From Photobacterium aphoticum (GTDB lineage Bacteria > Pseudomonadota > Gammaproteobacteria > Enterobacterales > Vibrionaceae): a stretch of DNA of 64,000 nucleotides. The notes under the pieces are model-generated. The model was not told where the DNA came from. It searched no databases and saw only the letters and a list, made by a program, of their open reading frames with translations. This document shows, in pieces, positions 1 to 8,820 of the stretch. The stretch spans positions 593,097-657,096 of the forward strand of contig NZ_LDOV01000010.1 in NCBI RefSeq assembly GCF_001029435.1, written 5' to 3'. Position 1 is the first letter of the stretch; the number at the start of each line of letters is the position of its first letter. Both the position numbers and the translations under genes were made by a program.

Positions 1-113
1 AAACCGTGATCCAACATCAGGTACTTACCGAATTGCGCTGTAACAATCTTTCATTTTTGACACGTCAGTACAGTATGGCTATTCACATCACTATCAGCAT
101 TCTATCTAGGATC

Positions 114-491
114 CTACTTGCTATATCGCGTCGTCATACCCTTAAGATCAATAACGCAATACCCTGTTGAGACCCATTTTGACAGTATGCTTGATTTGCC
201 AAAGGCCCTCTGTCCTGTACCAGAAGATAAACCTTCATAAGTGTCAGACAAAGGCGTCAAACTATATCGCGTTGCAAAATCAGAGAGCGCTTTATCAAAA
301 GAACCGGGCAAGTGAGCGTGAGTATTGATTGTCTGTAAATCACTTACTTGAACATCGACTGACAATAGTGCATTTACATCAACACAAAATGCCTGCGTTT
401 GAAAACGGTGATAACCCTGCCATCCCAAAAGCCAAACGCTTATAACGCCAATCAATAGCAATGTATTTGCAATCATCGACCGCTTTGTCAC
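114..491 (-). CDS. hypothetical single-pass membrane protein
   Basis: Unrecognised 125-residue protein. Residues 7-24 form one hydrophobic segment after a short basic N-terminus, so it is either an inner-membrane anchor or an uncleaved signal. The rest is soluble and polar, with Cys residues near 36 and 112 that could pair in the periplasm. The GTG start at 491 has an AGGG upstream; an ATG at 476 is the alternative. It begins 16 bases after the GNAT gene stops on the same strand, so the two are probably cotranscribed. No function can be assigned. Confidence 0.6.
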   Translation of the reverse strand: MTKRSMIANTLLLIGVISVWLLGWQGYHRFQTQAFCVDVNALLSVDVQVSDLQTINTHAHLPGSFDKALSDFATRYSLTPLSDTYEGLSSGTGQRAFGKSSILSKWVSTGYCVIDLKGMTTRYSK

Positions 492-507
492 AGGTCAACC
501 CTACTAT

Positions 508-1026
508 TCATCTTGCCAACGAACCCAAGCACTTTCCCATTAGCCATTCATCAACATACTGCCCGCCAACAAAAATAGCCCCTTTCTTGACGCCCTCTGT
601 TTCAAACCCCATCGCGATATATAATCGCTGTGCTTGAACATTGTGCGCCATCACCGTCAGTTCCAGACGCTGTATATCACGTGCCTTTGCACACGTTTCA
701 AGGGCAGAAAATAACTGTCGACCTATGCCTTGCCCGCAATACGCCTGCTTTATGCCAATCACACAGCGCATGACATGGCGTACCCGTGACAAGTTATTCA
801 CCAGACCACCGATATAACCGACAATCTCTCCGGATGTTTCCTCGACGGCCACCAGCATCACACTGGTATTGCCCTCATTGAGTTGCTGTAATCGGTTCGC
901 CTGTTGCTCCAATGTGGTTGTACGTTCGCCCGGCTCATACAACATAAACGCTGTTTCCTGATCCAACCGTTGATTTAACGCATGCATTTGTGGCGCATCG
1001 TCACTGTTGGCTTCTCTGATTAACAT
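508..1026 (-). CDS. GNAT family N-acetyltransferase
   Basis: Transfers an acetyl group from acetyl-CoA to an amine; substrate unknown. The acetyl-CoA loop is visible as QAYCGQGIGRQL, followed by the usual C-terminal strand with NVQAQRLYIAMGF, typical of GNATs. I place the start at the ATG at 1026 because AAGGA sits eight bases before it; the reading frame also runs upstream to 1059 without a better site. The product is about 172 residues, normal for a single GNAT domain. It leads a probable two-gene unit with the small membrane protein downstream. Confidence 0.85.
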   Translation of the reverse strand: MLIREANSDDAPQMHALNQRLDQETAFMLYEPGERTTTLEQQANRLQQLNEGNTSVMLVAVEETSGEIVGYIGGLVNNLSRVRHVMRCVIGIKQAYCGQGIGRQLFSALETCAKARDIQRLELTVMAHNVQAQRLYIAMGFETEGVKKGAIFVGGQYVDEWLMGKCLGSLAR

Positions 1027-1254
1027 GACGAGGATCCTTCTCTTGTGCCATTTTGACAATGACCTTTCACCGTACGTATTTTGACGTTCCTCATCCAGCC
1101 CTACTCATAGCGGATGAAACCCATATCACGAATTCACTTTTTACAGTGTTACACCTTACATAAGGGGTCATGTATACTGGCGAGCAGTAGCAAATACGCA
1201 CTGTGCCGTTCTTAGCAAAACGAAACGCACAGCAACAAAGCAAAAGGTATCCAT

Positions 1255-1881
1255 GTGAAAAAACAGTCTGCGAACACGGTTATCGTGTTGGACTTTGAAA
1301 CCACCGGCCTGTCCCCCAACATGGGTGATCGCGCTATTGAAATCGGTGCAGTAAAAATTGAAAACGGTCAGGTGGTCGATCAATTCCAGCAACTGATGAA
1401 TCCGGGTTTCCGTGTCAGCAGTTTCATTGAGGGTTATACCGGGATCAGCAATTACATGCTGGCAGACGCACAGCCATGCGACGTTGTCATGAATGACTTT
1501 GCAGATTTCATTCAGGGCTACAACTTAATTGCCCACAACGCCTCTTTTGACCAACGTTTCCTGGATGCGGAACTGCAGCGCATTGGCCGCCGTTATAACG
1601 GTGAATTTGCCTGCTCTATGCTGATTGCTCGCCGTTTGTACCAACACGCATCCAACCATAAATTGGGGACGCTGGTGAATACGCTAGACATTGAAAATGA
1701 CGGAACCTTCCACCGGGCATTGGCCGATGCCGAAATGACCGCCCGTTTATGGTTGCGTATGCTGGAAGACATTCAGCATCAATACCGCACCCCGTCGCTG
1801 ACCTTTGATGCGATGCACAAGCTAAGCAAAACCAGTAAAGCGACTGTACCAACCTATTTACGTAAATTAGCCTTGAGCTAA
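1255..1881 (+). CDS. 3'-5' exonuclease, DnaQ/PolC-epsilon type (DEDDh)
   Basis: Stand-alone proofreading-type exonuclease of 208 residues. The DEDDh motifs are present: DFET near residue 13, an HNASFD motif II near 95, and FHRALADAEMT near 150 supplying the general-base His and last Asp. The start is GTG at 1255; an ATG two bases earlier reads straight into TGA, so it cannot be used in this frame. AAAGG precedes the start. It lies 12 bases before the PH-domain gene, forming a two-gene operon. It resembles the small epsilon-like exonucleases of vibrios rather than the true DnaQ subunit. Confidence 0.85.
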   Translation: MKKQSANTVIVLDFETTGLSPNMGDRAIEIGAVKIENGQVVDQFQQLMNPGFRVSSFIEGYTGISNYMLADAQPCDVVMNDFADFIQGYNLIAHNASFDQRFLDAELQRIGRRYNGEFACSMLIARRLYQHASNHKLGTLVNTLDIENDGTFHRALADAEMTARLWLRMLEDIQHQYRTPSLTFDAMHKLSKTSKATVPTYLRKLALS

Positions 1882-1893
1882 GGAGAGACACCA

Positions 1894-2274
1894 ATGGGAT
1901 TATTTGATGCATTGATCGGCAATGCCGGTGAAATGAGCCAAGATGACGCATACGAAGAGTTATCGACCATTCTGGGTGAGAGTGAAACCATTGAGTTGGC
2001 TTATAAACTCATTCGCGACATGATTGTGTTAACCAACCGCCGTCTGATTTTGATCGATAAACAAGGCCTGACCGGTAAGAAAATTGAGTACCGTTCTGTG
2101 CCTTATAAGTCCATCACCATGTTCAACGTGGAAACCACTGGCCATTTTGACTTGGATGCTGAATTAAAAATCTGGGTATCGGGTCAATCAGAGCCGCTGG
2201 ACTTTGAATTTAGCGGTAAAACCAACATCTACACCCTACAAGGGTTGTTGGCAGAGAAAGTTGCAGGGAAATAA
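1894..2274 (+). CDS. bacterial PH domain protein (bPH_1, former DUF1696)
   Basis: A 126-residue cytoplasmic protein consisting almost entirely of one bacterial pleckstrin-homology fold. The signature is the stretch around residues 45-75: strand-forming VLTNRRLILID, then a KKIEYRSVPYKSI strand and an FD/DAELKIWV strand. Members of this family usually form ring oligomers and have no known enzymatic activity. AAGGAGAG precedes the ATG at good spacing. It is translated from the same message as the exonuclease just upstream, but no functional link between the two is established. Confidence 0.85.
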   Translation: MGLFDALIGNAGEMSQDDAYEELSTILGESETIELAYKLIRDMIVLTNRRLILIDKQGLTGKKIEYRSVPYKSITMFNVETTGHFDLDAELKIWVSGQSEPLDFEFSGKTNIYTLQGLLAEKVAGK

Positions 2275-2298
2275 TCCCGCTCGCTATCTATCGATAAA

Positions 2299-2340
2299 CT
2301 GCACGGTTTGCATAATGCCCATGTCGATAAAACCGTGCAG
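2299..2340. terminator. long-loop hairpin between convergent genes
   Basis: An 11-base perfect inverted repeat (CTGCACGGTTT / AAACCGTGCAG) with a 20-base loop lies between the convergent PH-domain and carboxylesterase genes. Neither side has a good T-run, so it is at best a weak bidirectional terminator or an mRNA-end stabiliser. Confidence 0.45.
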
Positions 2341-2364
2341 CTCACAATGGCATTCAATCTGTCG

Positions 2365-3027
2365 TTAGATCTGAAAACGCTGTCGTATCCACGTCGCGAT
2401 ATCCACGATTTGCGGATAACACACTTGGTGTTCCATATCGTATTCACGCCAATTCGGCGTAAAGCCCAGCCCTTGCAGCGCCGATAACGCGTCTTTCCCC
2501 AGCGCCGGAAACACCACCGGATCAAATCGACCATGCATCATCTCAATAGGCAGTGCATGGTTCGCTTCATTCACCGTGATTGTCTCAGCGGTTGGGAAGT
2601 AGGTCGACAACGCCAACAAACCCGCCAGCGGAAACGGATACGTCAATGCCGTGTGATACGCGACCGCGCCACCTTGAGAAAAACCAGCCAGAATAATCCG
2701 ATCGCTCGCGATCCCTTTTGCGCGCTCTTGATCAATCAAGGTCGCGACCTGATCGGCAGAAGCGCGTAATTGATCGTCATTAATTTCACGCCCGGCACCC
2801 ATTGACAAAATGTCGTACCAAGCCGGCATGACCATACCACCATTAATGGTGACGGGAATCGAAGGGGAATGAGGAAAAATAAACCGAATTGGCGCCTCAG
2901 GCGGTAGCATTAACTCCGGTAAAATGGCTTCAAAGTCATGGCCATTAGATCCCAGCCCATGCAGCCAAATCACTGCGGCCGTTGCGGTAACCGTCGGCTC
3001 AACGACCACGGCAGATAATGTGTTCAT
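2365..3027 (-). CDS. carboxylesterase, alpha/beta hydrolase (EstB/YpfH family)
   Basis: Hydrolyses short-chain esters or thioesters; family members include acyl-protein thioesterase-like enzymes. In the 221-residue product the oxyanion loop WLHGLGSNG lies near residue 21. The nucleophile is Ser117 in GFSQGG, the acid is Asp169 in HGRFDP and the general base is His200 in DMEHQV, giving a complete triad. The start at 3027 has GAGGAG seven bases before it; the frame extends to 3066 without such a site. No signal peptide, so cytoplasmic. It faces the PH-domain gene. Confidence 0.88.
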   Translation of the reverse strand: MNTLSAVVVEPTVTATAAVIWLHGLGSNGHDFEAILPELMLPPEAPIRFIFPHSPSIPVTINGGMVMPAWYDILSMGAGREINDDQLRASADQVATLIDQERAKGIASDRIILAGFSQGGAVAYHTALTYPFPLAGLLALSTYFPTAETITVNEANHALPIEMMHGRFDPVVFPALGKDALSALQGLGFTPNWREYDMEHQVCYPQIVDIATWIRQRFQI

Positions 3028-3189
3028 ACTGCTCCTCTGTTTATGTATTGCGTACATCGCATGCATTCACAACGAACGGTCATCTTGGTGAATACCTATC
3101 AATAAGTGGCTTCTGCCAATGTGTTGATATTACAGTACAAACAATACGTTCCGTGCGCAACGTCAATCAACGACAACGGCCAATGATCA

Positions 3190-3219
3190 ACAACGCCACA
3201 GCATTCACTGTGGCGTTGT
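3190..3219 (-). terminator. 12-bp hairpin downstream of the glycine-zipper lipoprotein gene
   Basis: A perfect 12-base stem (ACAACGCCACAG / CTGTGGCGTTGT) with a six-base loop lies 42 bases past the stop of the minus-strand lipoprotein gene. The trailing T content on the minus strand is modest, so this is a probable but not textbook terminator. Confidence 0.55.
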
Positions 3220-3261
3220 GTCAGTCTGTACTCAAAGCCCTTGTCTCATTCATGTATTGAA

Positions 3262-3783
3262 TTACTCAGGCACCACCCGTGCGGTACGGCCATCCACATT
3301 CACACGCACACGTTGTCCAACGGTGAACATCATGTTTGGATTGGCTTCTTGCACAATGGCAATGGTCTCTCCGGTGTCGTCCATCTTAATGGTCAAGTTC
3401 ACCCCATTACGACGGGTGACGCCTTCCGCCGCTTTACTCCCGGCATAACCCCCCAGTAAACCACCACCAATTGCGGCAATATCAGAGCCCGATCCCCCAC
3501 CGATTTTTGAACCTAAAATCCCACCAACTGCCGCACCGGCAATGGCACCGACACCTTGGCCTTCCCCTTCAATGGTGACTGGCTCGGTTTTCATAATAGT
3601 TCCGTAACGCACTTGCTGAATGGAACGTGTGTCTGCCACGCCATAGGAATCCCCATACGGATTGCTTGAGCACCCGACCATGGCCCCACTTAACACGACA
3701 ACACCGCCAATCATCACAAGGGCTGACAGCCGCTTCTTCAACGTGGTGTGCATTGTCTTCAACATGTTCAAAATCTGCTTCAC
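3262..3783 (-). CDS. glycine-zipper 2TM lipoprotein, SlyB/PcP type
   Basis: Outer-membrane-associated lipoprotein of about 173 residues. A basic N-terminus and hydrophobic stretch lead to a lipobox ending in Cys38 (GAMVGCSS). The centre carries repeated Gly-rich turns (GAIAGAAVGGILGSKIGG, then GGGLLGGYAGSKA) that form the Rick_17kDa/glycine-zipper hairpin. The C-terminal third is a beta-rich domain with GQRVRV. SlyB-like proteins stabilise the outer membrane under stress. The GTG at 3783 has AGG nine bases upstream; ATG codons at 3765 or 3753 are alternative starts. Confidence 0.85.
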   Translation of the reverse strand: MKQILNMLKTMHTTLKKRLSALVMIGGVVVLSGAMVGCSSNPYGDSYGVADTRSIQQVRYGTIMKTEPVTIEGEGQGVGAIAGAAVGGILGSKIGGGSGSDIAAIGGGLLGGYAGSKAAEGVTRRNGVNLTIKMDDTGETIAIVQEANPNMMFTVGQRVRVNVDGRTARVVPE

Positions 3784-4010
3784 ATTTCACCTGCCTGTCG
3801 TTATTTCTCTCACGAACCTCATTCAAAAAACCTGACGCATTTAACTGTCATTACGCAGTCTATTGATGGTCTCTCCCAAGTATAGCAACCCGCGTTTTTT
3901 CGCCATCCTTTGATGACTTGCACAATAAGCGAGCAGCCGCACAAAAACTGGTCGCTGAAGTGAACGAAAATATTGCATTTTTTTACTCAACAGTTACTTT
4001 ACTTTGCCCC

Positions 4011-4029
4011 TGCTCAATAATAATGAGCA
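4011..4029. promoter_or_regulatory. inverted repeat, possible operator
   Basis: TGCTCA-ATAATAA-TGAGCA, a perfect six-base dyad with an AT-rich centre, lies 49 bases before the start of the exported protein gene at 4078. It could be a repressor site. No regulator is identifiable from the sequence. Confidence 0.25.
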
Positions 4030-4077
4030 ACGCGGCAAGAAGCGGTTATTACCACTCCCTCTGATATAGAACAGGCA

Positions 4078-4557
4078 ATGAAAAAACACGTCACATTACC
4101 GCCGATCTTTTCTATGCTGTTTGGCTTATCGCTCGTAGCGTTGCTTGCCTGTTACCAGCCGTTTTTGTCTGCGAATCAGACGTCGGCCGGTCACGATATC
4201 AATGGATTCACCGAGTTTTTAGAAACCCGTCGTCATCATGACGACACGTCCGATGAATTCTGTGCACTGGCTTACCCACACTCACACGCATCCGTTTGGA
4301 TTGCGGGTTGTCCTTCACTGTCATCGTCCCGCGTGCTGGATAACGCGAATAAACCCTTTTTACCAAGCACCACGCTGCCACAACTGCCGCGCCGTGTTGA
4401 AATTCAGTCATGGGTACGCACAGCAATGACCGATACCCTGCTTCCAACCCCGATTTATCAACTGATGCACGATCAGCACCGTCTTCAGGGCTGGAAAGAT
4501 GCCAATCTGCAATATCGCACGCTGACAGAGCGTGTGTTTCACCACACCTACGCTTAA
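4078..4557 (+). CDS. hypothetical exported or membrane-anchored protein
   Basis: Unrecognised 159-residue protein. Residues 1-32 look like a signal sequence or anchor (KK, then a hydrophobic stretch with LLACYQP, an imperfect lipobox). The rest is rich in His, Thr and Pro, with Cys at about 62 and 78. The ribosome site is weak (CAGG). It ends 105 bases before the RodA paralogue on the same strand, so cotranscription is possible and would suggest an envelope role, but that is inference only. Confidence 0.6.
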   Translation: MKKHVTLPPIFSMLFGLSLVALLACYQPFLSANQTSAGHDINGFTEFLETRRHHDDTSDEFCALAYPHSHASVWIAGCPSLSSSRVLDNANKPFLPSTTLPQLPRRVEIQSWVRTAMTDTLLPTPIYQLMHDQHRLQGWKDANLQYRTLTERVFHHTYA

Positions 4558-4662
4558 TTGCATTTCGCGGTTCCATCAGCCTACCGATTCGTATGGCAAT
4601 GGATCCTGCGCAACATGACTCGCACCTGCGACCCCTTTTCGTTACTTTGTTGAATCGCTGTT

Positions 4663-5745
4663 ATGTTCAAATACAGACCCAGAATTGATTACCCTTTACT
4701 GCTGGCAATTACCTTATTGATATTGCTGGGCTCATTAACGGTGTGGAGCGCCAGTGGTTTCAGTGAACCTATGCTGGAACGTCACCTTGTCCGCGCACTG
4801 ATCGCCATCACTTGTATCCTGTTTATGTCAGCGATACCCCCATTAAAATATCAATTGGCTGCACCGTACCTGTATGGCTTGGCGGTTGTCCTGCTGCTCG
4901 GGGTGATCGTGATGGGTGACAGTACCAACGGTTCACAGCGCTGGTTGGCGCTGGGCCCTATCCGTTTCCAACCGTCAGAAATCGTCAAAGTAGCGGTACC
5001 CTTGATGGTCGCCTGGTTACTGGTGGTTGATGCTGGCCGTCCGGATCTGAAAAAGATCGCGGTATGTTTACTGGTAACCGGTGTACCGGCGGGATTGATC
5101 TTCATTCAGCCTGACTTGGACGGTGCGATCTTCACCGTGATCTATGCGCTGTTCGTGCTGTTCTTTGCTGGCATGAGCTGGAAAATCATCGGCTCGTTTT
5201 TAGGGGGCATTGCCACTGCTGTACCGCTGTTGTGGTTCTTCGTGATGGAAGCCTACCAGAAAAAACGTGTGACGCAGTTTCTGGATCCGGAATCCGACCC
5301 ACTTGGTGCGGGCTATCAGATCATTCAATCGCTAATTGCCATTGGCTCTGGCGGCCTGCGCGGTAAAGGCTGGATGAACGCGACACAAGGTCACCTTGGC
5401 TTCATTCCTGAAAGTCACACCGACTTCATCTTCTCGACGTATGCAGAAGAATGGGGCTTCTTTGGCAGCTTGTTGTTGTTGGGCTTGTACCTGTTCATTA
5501 CTGGCCGTGTGATTTGGCTGGCTTGCCAGTGTGAAAACCCGTTCAACCGCTTGGTGAGTGGGACCTTTGCGCTGAGCTTCTTCCTGTATGCCTTTATCAA
5601 CATGGGCATGGTCAGCGGCGTGCTACCGGTTATGGGGAGTCCGTTGCCATTCTTCAGTTACGGAGGTACTGCGATGATCACCCAAGGGGTGTGTTTTGGT
5701 ATCGTGATGTCGTTGTGTCTATATAAGCCGTACAAAGCAAAATAG
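4663..5745 (+). CDS. rodA: RodA-type peptidoglycan glycosyltransferase (SEDS family)
   Basis: SEDS protein that polymerises lipid II into glycan strands, normally with a class B PBP partner, in the inner membrane. The 360-residue product has about ten membrane segments and close similarity to RodA throughout: WSASG near 28, QRWLALGPIRFQPSE near 90, LDPESDPLGAGYQIIQS near 206 and HTDFIF near 248, where the catalytic Asp sits. The usual QPDLGT motif reads QPDLDG here. There is no PBP2 gene, lytic transglycosylase or mre gene beside it, so it is probably a paralogue. The only usable ATG lacks a clear ribosome site, as an in-frame stop lies 12 bases upstream. Confidence 0.9.
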   Translation: MFKYRPRIDYPLLLAITLLILLGSLTVWSASGFSEPMLERHLVRALIAITCILFMSAIPPLKYQLAAPYLYGLAVVLLLGVIVMGDSTNGSQRWLALGPIRFQPSEIVKVAVPLMVAWLLVVDAGRPDLKKIAVCLLVTGVPAGLIFIQPDLDGAIFTVIYALFVLFFAGMSWKIIGSFLGGIATAVPLLWFFVMEAYQKKRVTQFLDPESDPLGAGYQIIQSLIAIGSGGLRGKGWMNATQGHLGFIPESHTDFIFSTYAEEWGFFGSLLLLGLYLFITGRVIWLACQCENPFNRLVSGTFALSFFLYAFINMGMVSGVLPVMGSPLPFFSYGGTAMITQGVCFGIVMSLCLYKPYKAK

Positions 5746-5780
5746 CTCAGCAAATAACTGAATGATATAACAAATTCACA

Positions 5781-5804
5781 AGCGCGGCCTCGGTCGCGCT
5801 TTTT
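5781..5804 (+). terminator. rho-independent terminator after rodA
   Basis: Stem AGCGCG / CGCGCT with additional inner pairing (CTCG region) is followed directly by TTTT. It lies 36 bases past the rodA-like stop. Confidence 0.85.
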
Positions 5805-5942
5805 CATATCCAGAACCTCTCGTCCGACGACACCTCTCTATTCAAAGCTGCGCCAGATCAAATTCTTTTCATGATTAACCAGTAAAGTGATGGAGGCTTT
5901 GCCATACTTTCCCCTGTTTATATCAAGATTCAAGGATGACGA

Positions 5943-7211
5943 ATGAAAGACGAAACCCTCTCGATCCACTTCGGTTATGAAACCGATCCCATCACAAAAT
6001 CTGTTGCGACTCCGATTTACCAAACCGTTGCCTACGAATTTGATAATGCCCAACACGGTGCCGATCTGTTTAATTTGGAAGTCCCTGGCAATATTTACAC
6101 TCGCATCATGAACCCGACCAATGACGTGCTTGAAAAACGCATGGCGGCATTAGAAGGCGGGATTGCCGGCTTGGTTGTGAGTGCGGGCAGTGCCGCCATC
6201 AACTATGCCATTCTGACCCTGGCACAAGCCGGTGATAACATCATCTCGACCCCACAACTGTACGGCGGCACTTACACCTTATTTGCCCACATGCTGCCTC
6301 GCCAAGGCATTGAAGTGCGTTTTGCGGCAGACGATAAACCAGAAAGCTTGGCGGCGCTCATTGATGACAAGACCAAAGCGGTGTACTGCGAAAGTATTGG
6401 TAACCCGGCCGGTAACATTGTGGATATCGAACGCATTGCAGAACTCGCCCATGCGCAGGGTGTCCCTGTGATTGTCGACAATACCGTTGCCACACCCGCT
6501 TTGTGTAAGCCGATTCAGTTTGGTGCCGATATCGTCGTGCACTCACTGACAAAATATGTAGGTGGTCACGGCACGACCCTGGGTGGTGTGATTGTCGATG
6601 GCGGTACGTTCCCATGGGCAGATCATAAAGACCGTTTCCCTGTAATGAACGAGCCGGAACCGTCTTATCACGGCGTCGTGTATACCGAAGCCTTCGGTGA
6701 AGCCGCATTCATTGGCCGCGCGCGCACGGTGCCACTGCGTAATACGGGATCGGCCCTGTCACCGATGAATGCATTCATGCTACTGCAAGGATTAGAAACC
6801 CTGCCACTGCGTATGGAAAGGCACACGGAAAACGCCATGAAAGTGGCCACCTTCCTGCAAAACCATGAAAAAGTCAGCTGGGTAAGTTACGCAGGCTTAC
6901 CGAATTCTCCATTTTTCCCATTGGCAGAAAAATACATGGCAGGTAAACCCTCTGCCATCTTGTCCTTTGGCCTGAAAGACGGTTATGAAGCCGGTGTGCG
7001 CTTCTATGACAGCCTGAAAATCTTCAAGCGTTTGGTGAACATTGGTGATGCGAAATCACTCGCTTGTCACCCTGCTTCAACCACGCACCGTCAGCTCAAT
7101 GAACAAGAACAAAAGCAAGCCGGCGTCAGCCCGGAAATGATCCGTTTGTCCGTTGGCATTGAACATATCGATGATATTCTGGCCGATCTTGATCAAGCGC
7201 TGAGAGCATAA
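5943..7211 (+). CDS. metY: O-acetylhomoserine sulfhydrylase (MetY)
   Basis: PLP enzyme that makes homocysteine (or methionine with methanethiol) from O-acetylhomoserine and sulfide; cytoplasmic direct-sulfhydrylation route. At 422 residues it has the usual MetY length. Family hallmarks: the start LSIHFGYETDP, the NIYTRIMNPT stretch, the SAGSAAINYAI PLP-phosphate loop and the Schiff-base Lys in HSLTKYVGGHG near residue 204. The ACHPASTTH stretch near 375 is diagnostic of the O-acetylhomoserine branch. GGATGACGA before the ATG supplies a moderate ribosome site. It is a single-gene unit between two terminators. Confidence 0.93.
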   Translation: MKDETLSIHFGYETDPITKSVATPIYQTVAYEFDNAQHGADLFNLEVPGNIYTRIMNPTNDVLEKRMAALEGGIAGLVVSAGSAAINYAILTLAQAGDNIISTPQLYGGTYTLFAHMLPRQGIEVRFAADDKPESLAALIDDKTKAVYCESIGNPAGNIVDIERIAELAHAQGVPVIVDNTVATPALCKPIQFGADIVVHSLTKYVGGHGTTLGGVIVDGGTFPWADHKDRFPVMNEPEPSYHGVVYTEAFGEAAFIGRARTVPLRNTGSALSPMNAFMLLQGLETLPLRMERHTENAMKVATFLQNHEKVSWVSYAGLPNSPFFPLAEKYMAGKPSAILSFGLKDGYEAGVRFYDSLKIFKRLVNIGDAKSLACHPASTTHRQLNEQEQKQAGVSPEMIRLSVGIEHIDDILADLDQALRA

Positions 7212-7251
7212 TTGCCACTCATCAAAGCAGCAACGCCTGATTTATACCTAT

Positions 7252-7284
7252 AAGGTCTGACGCCATTCAGGCCTTTTCTTTTTG
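7252..7284 (+). terminator. rho-independent terminator after metY
   Basis: Nine-base stem AAGGTCTGA / TCAGGCCTT (one G-U pair) with a six-base loop, followed by TTCTTTTTG. Confidence 0.85.
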
Positions 7285-7399
7285 TTACATTTTTCACGTC
7301 TTCAGCTATTGATAACCTAGTTAATATCTAAGTCTTCGATACCCATTTTTGGCATAATTCACCGCACTATTTTCGTTTACTCGATCCAACATTCGCATC

Positions 7400-7990
7400 A
7401 TGACATTACCTGATTCCTCGCGTATGACTCACAGTCAGTTACAGCCGTTGCCATTTAAATGCCTCTTCACCACATTAAGTGCTATCACTGCGGCCGCTCT
7501 ACTGAGTAGTGCGCCTGTACACGCCAGCAACTTCACATATAACTACGTGGAAGCGCGCGTACCCATGAACCCCGGCGGCATAGGTGCGGCTGCCAGCTTG
7601 CGATTACACCCTAACGCTTATGCCATTTTTGAAGCCGAAAGTGACTTTGACGATGTGTGGCAACTAAAAGGTGGCTTGGGCTTCAATGCCCCTCTCAGTC
7701 CATTCGCTGACATTACGGGCCAGATTAAGCTGTTGTCAGTAAAAAATGATAACTACGACAAATCATTGGGACGCAGTGGTTCAGAGTTGAACTTGGGCGT
7801 CTCCGGCTGGGTACTACCGCAAATTCAGGCTGGTGGTACAGTTGGGGTGATCAACCTGGATAAAGACTTCACGCATGTGAGCCTGTTTGCCCGCTTTCAT
7901 GCCAGCAGTGCTTTCTCATTTGGTGCGGAATGGCGCATTAAAGATGTGGTAGATCACGGTGTGATGTTGTCTGCGCGCTACCCATTTTAA
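7400..7990 (+). CDS. YfaZ-like outer membrane beta-barrel protein
   Basis: A 196-residue exported protein. A signal peptide ends near residue 43 (PVHASNF), and the remainder alternates hydrophobic and polar residues like a small beta-barrel, ending in the aromatic ARYPF expected by the Bam machinery. The overall pattern matches the YfaZ family: an NYVEARVP opening, an LKGGLGF strand and a GVSGWVLPQIQAGGTVGVI stretch. YfaZ function is unknown. Internal start ATG codons at 7424 or later are possible, but the signal needs most of the N-terminus. Monocistronic. Confidence 0.7.
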   Translation: MTLPDSSRMTHSQLQPLPFKCLFTTLSAITAAALLSSAPVHASNFTYNYVEARVPMNPGGIGAAASLRLHPNAYAIFEAESDFDDVWQLKGGLGFNAPLSPFADITGQIKLLSVKNDNYDKSLGRSGSELNLGVSGWVLPQIQAGGTVGVINLDKDFTHVSLFARFHASSAFSFGAEWRIKDVVDHGVMLSARYPF

Positions 7991-8046
7991 TTGACTTTTC
8001 TCGCGCGCAACAAAACGGCATGCTGATTCAGCAGTTAAGACAATAG

Positions 8047-8090
8047 AAGGCTATGATTATACTCTGTGAGTGCATCATAGCCTTTTCTGT
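8047..8090 (+). terminator. rho-independent terminator
   Basis: Perfect 11-base stem AAGGCTATGAT / ATCATAGCCTT with a 16-base loop and TTCTGTTTTA after it, placed between the YfaZ-like gene and the DJ-1/PfpI gene. Confidence 0.85.
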
Positions 8091-8113
8091 TTTATTAACG
8101 TATTTGAGGTGAT

Positions 8114-8755
8114 ATGTCCGAAATTCCACAACCCGCCACACCACCCCATTACGTGATTGGCGTCTTACTCTATGACGGCATTGATTTACTCAGCCTCAGT
8201 AGCATTCTTACGGTTTTTCAATCGCTACCAGAGCACTTCGATATACAACTTATCTCTGAACGGGCAGAGCCGATCAACAGTCACCAAGGCATCATGCTCA
8301 ATGCCACGCAGGATTGCTACGCTCATCCCTCTTTTGATGTTTTCATCATTCCGGAAGGCGCAGGCATTACATCGATGCTGGATAACTCCCCTTTCATGCA
8401 TTGGCTAACGGCGCTGCATCAACCCTCTCGCTACCTGTGCGGATTGGGTACAGGGGCGGCGCTGTTGGCAAAGGCTGGTCAGTTAACTCAACGACGCGCC
8501 ACCACCAGCAAAAAACACTTTCACTGGGTTGCAGCCCTCAACGAGGCCGTAAAATGGCAGCCTGTGGCACGGTGGGTGTATGATGATCACCGCTTCACAG
8601 CCTCTGGCGGCATGGCAGGCATCGATATGTGCCTAGCCTTACTGGCACACTTAATCAATGAAGAAACTGCCCGCAAAACCGCCATTCAATTAGAGCACCT
8701 TTGGATCCATGATCCTGATGATGATCCTTTTGCGCCTCTACACCTTGTCGAATAA
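8114..8755 (+). CDS. DJ-1/PfpI family protein lacking the nucleophilic cysteine
   Basis: A 213-residue DJ-1/PfpI (class I glutamine amidotransferase-like) domain resembling isonitrile hydratase: VIGVLLYDGIDLL at the start, FIIPEGAG near 78, and TASGGMAGIDMCLALL near 180. Active members have C-T-G at the nucleophile elbow. Here the elbow reads LCGLGTGAALLAKAG, so the nucleophile position (residue 112) is Gly. The only nearby Cys is residue 109, three positions early. It is therefore probably not a conventional hydratase or protease and may be a binding or regulatory protein. GAGGTGAT gives a good ribosome site. Confidence 0.85.
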   Translation: MSEIPQPATPPHYVIGVLLYDGIDLLSLSSILTVFQSLPEHFDIQLISERAEPINSHQGIMLNATQDCYAHPSFDVFIIPEGAGITSMLDNSPFMHWLTALHQPSRYLCGLGTGAALLAKAGQLTQRRATTSKKHFHWVAALNEAVKWQPVARWVYDDHRFTASGGMAGIDMCLALLAHLINEETARKTAIQLEHLWIHDPDDDPFAPLHLVE

Positions 8756-8820
8756 GATCAAGGTCATTACAAAGCCCCTAAACCCGTAAAAATGATTCCT
8801 TACAGGTTACGATGAGTATC

